NCBI RefSeq assembly: GCF_004346225.1 | Contig: NZ_SMAJ01000006.1 | Span: 62,001-126,000, forward strand | DNA: 64,000 bases | Direction: 5' to 3' | Source of the DNA: Paralcaligenes ureilyticus | GTDB lineage: Bacteria > Pseudomonadota > Gammaproteobacteria > Burkholderiales > Burkholderiaceae_B | Shown here: piece after piece, positions 62,501-64,000 of the stretch | Numbering within the stretch: position 1 is the first letter of the stretch | Layout of the letters: every line of letters starts with the position of its first letter | The notes under the pieces: generated by a model | What the model was told of the DNA's origin: nothing | Databases searched by the model: none | The model's input: only the letters and a program-made list of their open reading frames with translations | Position numbers and translations under genes: made by a program

Positions 62501-62524
62501 GTAGCGGCAGCCCTTGTGGCTGCC
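62501..62524 (+). repeat. Single REP element
   Basis: GTAG at 62501 followed by stem GGCAGCC/GGCTGCC, 30 bp before the antiporter start, in the 133-bp gap after the GMC oxidoreductase gene. It lies upstream rather than downstream of a gene start, so it may sit in the antiporter's leader or promoter. Confidence 0.85.
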
Positions 62525-62603
62525 AAAATCAAGGCAGTACAAATTGTCGCACGGATTTTCAGCTGATCGTCAGTTTTATAAAAAACCGGCACGCCGGCAC
62601 CCC

Positions 62604-64000
62604 TCAAGCCGAGGCCAGAATAAACTGCGCGCCCTTCTCGGCAATCATGATGGTGGGCGAATTCGTATTGCCCGAGGTGATGGTCGGCATGATTGAAGCG
62701 TCGACCACGCGTAGATTCTGCACCCCCAGCACACGCAGTTCGGGATCGACCACCGCCATGGAATCGACCCCCATCTTGCAGGTGCCCACCGGATGGAAAA
62801 TCGTGGTGCCGATATCTCCCGCCGCCGCCTCGAGCTGGGCTTGCGTGCTGGTGGCCGGGCCGGGTTTGTATTCTTGCGGCTGGTATTTGGCCAGGGCGGG
62901 CTGCGCCACGATTTTACGCGTCAGCCGTATGCTGTCGGCCGCAACCCGGCGATCTTCCTCGGTTTGCAAATAGTTGCATAGAATATTGGGGGCATCGGTG
63001 GCCTGGGGCGTCGTGATCTGCACATGCCCGCGGCTGGTCGGCTGCAGATTGCAGACCGATGCGGTGATCGCCGGAAATTGGTGCAAGTCATCGCCGAATT
63101 TTTCCAGCGACAGGGGCTGCACGTGATATTCCAGATTGGCGCGGCTTCGATCCGGGCTCGAGCGGGCAAACGCCCCCAGTTGCGATGGCGCCATGGACAG
63201 AGGTCCGCTTTTTTGCAGTGTATATTGCAGGCCCATTTTGGCCTTGCCCCACCACGAAGACACCATGGTATTCAAGGTTTTGGCGTTCTGCACCTTATAA
63301 ATCATGCGCAATTGCAAATGATCCTGCAGATTTTGCCCGACACCGGCCGAGTCGTGCACGACGGGTATGCCCAGCGACTGCAGCAAAGCACCCGGTCCAA
63401 CTCCCGAGACCTGCAGCAATTGCGCCGAACCTATGGAGCCCGCCGACAGAATGACCTCGGTGCGGGCGCTGGCAAACAACTTCTGACCATTTTGCACAAA
63501 GCTGATTCCCTGCGCCTTGCGTTCTGCAAACACGATGCGCTCTGCCTGTGCACCGGTAAGCACCGTTAAATTGGCGCGGTTGGCAATCGGATGCAGGAAG
63601 GCTTTGGCCGCCGTCCAGCGCACGCCGCGGCGCTGGTTGACCTCGAAATAGGCGCAGCCTTCGTTGTCGCCACGATTGAAATCGTCAATCGCCGGGATAT
63701 CGGCCTGGGCCGCCGCCTGGCGAAAGGCATCGAGCACTTCCCAGGATAAACGCTGGCGCTCGACGCGCCATGTGCCCGACGCGCCATGAAACTCGCTGCT
63801 GCCGCCATGATGGTCTTCGACCCGCTTGAACACCGGCAAAACATCTTCCCAGCCCCAGCCGGAATTGCCCAGCGCGGCCCAGCCGTCGTAATCGGCGGCC
63901 TGGCCGCGCATGTAGACCATGCCGTTGATCGACGAGCTGCCGCCCAACACACGCCCGCGCGGATAGCCCAGGCTGCGATTATTGATCCCCGGATCGGGCT
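62604..64000 (-). CDS. GMC oxidoreductase (choline dehydrogenase-like), 5' end outside window
   Basis: 465 C-terminal residues of an FAD-dependent GMC-family alcohol dehydrogenase. The visible part opens with NNRSLGYPRGRVLGGSSSINGMVYMRG, GMC signature 1; signature 2 is seen at EVILSAGSIGSAQLLQVSG, and the catalytic region near HPVGTCKMG and SGNTNSPTIMIAE follows. The N-terminal FAD site lies beyond base 64000. Substrate unknown; choline is only one option. Confidence 0.9.
   Translation of the reverse strand, partial: PDPGINNRSLGYPRGRVLGGSSSINGMVYMRGQAADYDGWAALGNSGWGWEDVLPVFKRVEDHHGGSSEFHGASGTWRVERQRLSWEVLDAFRQAAAQADIPAIDDFNRGDNEGCAYFEVNQRRGVRWTAAKAFLHPIANRANLTVLTGAQAERIVFAERKAQGISFVQNGQKLFASARTEVILSAGSIGSAQLLQVSGVGPGALLQSLGIPVVHDSAGVGQNLQDHLQLRMIYKVQNAKTLNTMVSSWWGKAKMGLQYTLQKSGPLSMAPSQLGAFARSSPDRSRANLEYHVQPLSLEKFGDDLHQFPAITASVCNLQPTSRGHVQITTPQATDAPNILCNYLQTEEDRRVAADSIRLTRKIVAQPALAKYQPQEYKPGPATSTQAQLEAAAGDIGTTIFHPVGTCKMGVDSMAVVDPELRVLGVQNLRVVDASIMPTITSGNTNSPTIMIAEKGAQFILASA

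Noticed and set aside
1-64000. tRNA, rRNA or riboswitch genes
   Set aside because: No cloverleaf with TTCGA-type loop or known riboswitch pattern was found by eye; a tRNAscan or Rfam run would decide.

Overview
The window is a GC-rich, densely coded piece of a betaproteobacterial chromosome, most likely Burkholderiales, family Alcaligenaceae (Bordetella/Achromobacter/Pusillimonas-like). This rests on two Bug-type tricarboxylate receptors, the birA-coaX(baf) pair, the fmdB-DUF502-aspS-EEP-clsB run, and many ABC uptake systems and FCD-type GntR regulators. I see no rRNA, tRNA, CRISPR array, phage or complete insertion sequence.

Layout: 1-3280 (+) is the end of a class III aminotransferase, a GltIJK-type amino acid ABC importer without a visible ATPase, and a carboxymuconolactone decarboxylase-like protein. 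3418-11322 (-) is a dipeptide-type ABC importer (dppABCDF-like) followed by an N-formylglutamate amidohydrolase-like enzyme and an M20 amidohydrolase, together a likely N-acyl amino acid/peptide scavenging unit. 11475-18074 (-) carries lipA, an intruding crotonase gene, lipB, DUF493, a D-amino acid aminotransferase, a DD-carboxypeptidase and an alpha/beta hydrolase. 18186-20164 (+) is birA, coaX and a small membrane protein. 20332-22125 (-) is a Bug receptor with a GntR regulator. 22414-25762 holds galU and the LPS core genes waaC and waaA. 25865-35218 (-) is a ten-gene catabolic operon (SDR, LivKHMGF, two more SDRs, a ketosteroid-dehydrogenase-like flavoprotein, GST) with a divergent GntR gene. 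36228-41743 carries galE, fmt, def, dprA, mvaB and a membrane protein. 42139-45787 (-) is a thiolase with a FadN-type beta-oxidation protein. 46012-46723 (+) is a HigBA-like toxin-antitoxin pair. 46756-50644 has a class II amidotransferase, a LysR regulator, an amidohydrolase and a second Bug receptor. 50805-55952 (-) is the fmdB-DUF502-aspS-EEP-clsB run. 56177-61112 (+) is a Tau/Ssu-type ABC importer with two different permeases plus a carboxylesterase. The window ends with a Na+/H+ antiporter-like protein and the 3' part of a GMC oxidoreductase gene (both -).

The most unusual content is not protein-coding. About 22 well-formed copies, plus remnants, of a REP-like element are scattered through the window: GTAG, one base, then a 7-bp hairpin with an invariant CTTGT loop. 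The stem occurs in four different sequences that keep pairing, so it covaries. Copies usually occur as inverted pairs (BIME-like), and in five genes the TAG stop codon is the TAG of an element's GTAG. The only two gene-free stretches longer than 300 bp (13455-14135 and 41744-42138) each hold, between such elements, a copy of a roughly 200-nt fold-back sequence whose arms also covary between copies. No RAYT (REP-associated tyrosine) transposase lies in the window; I predict one elsewhere in the genome.
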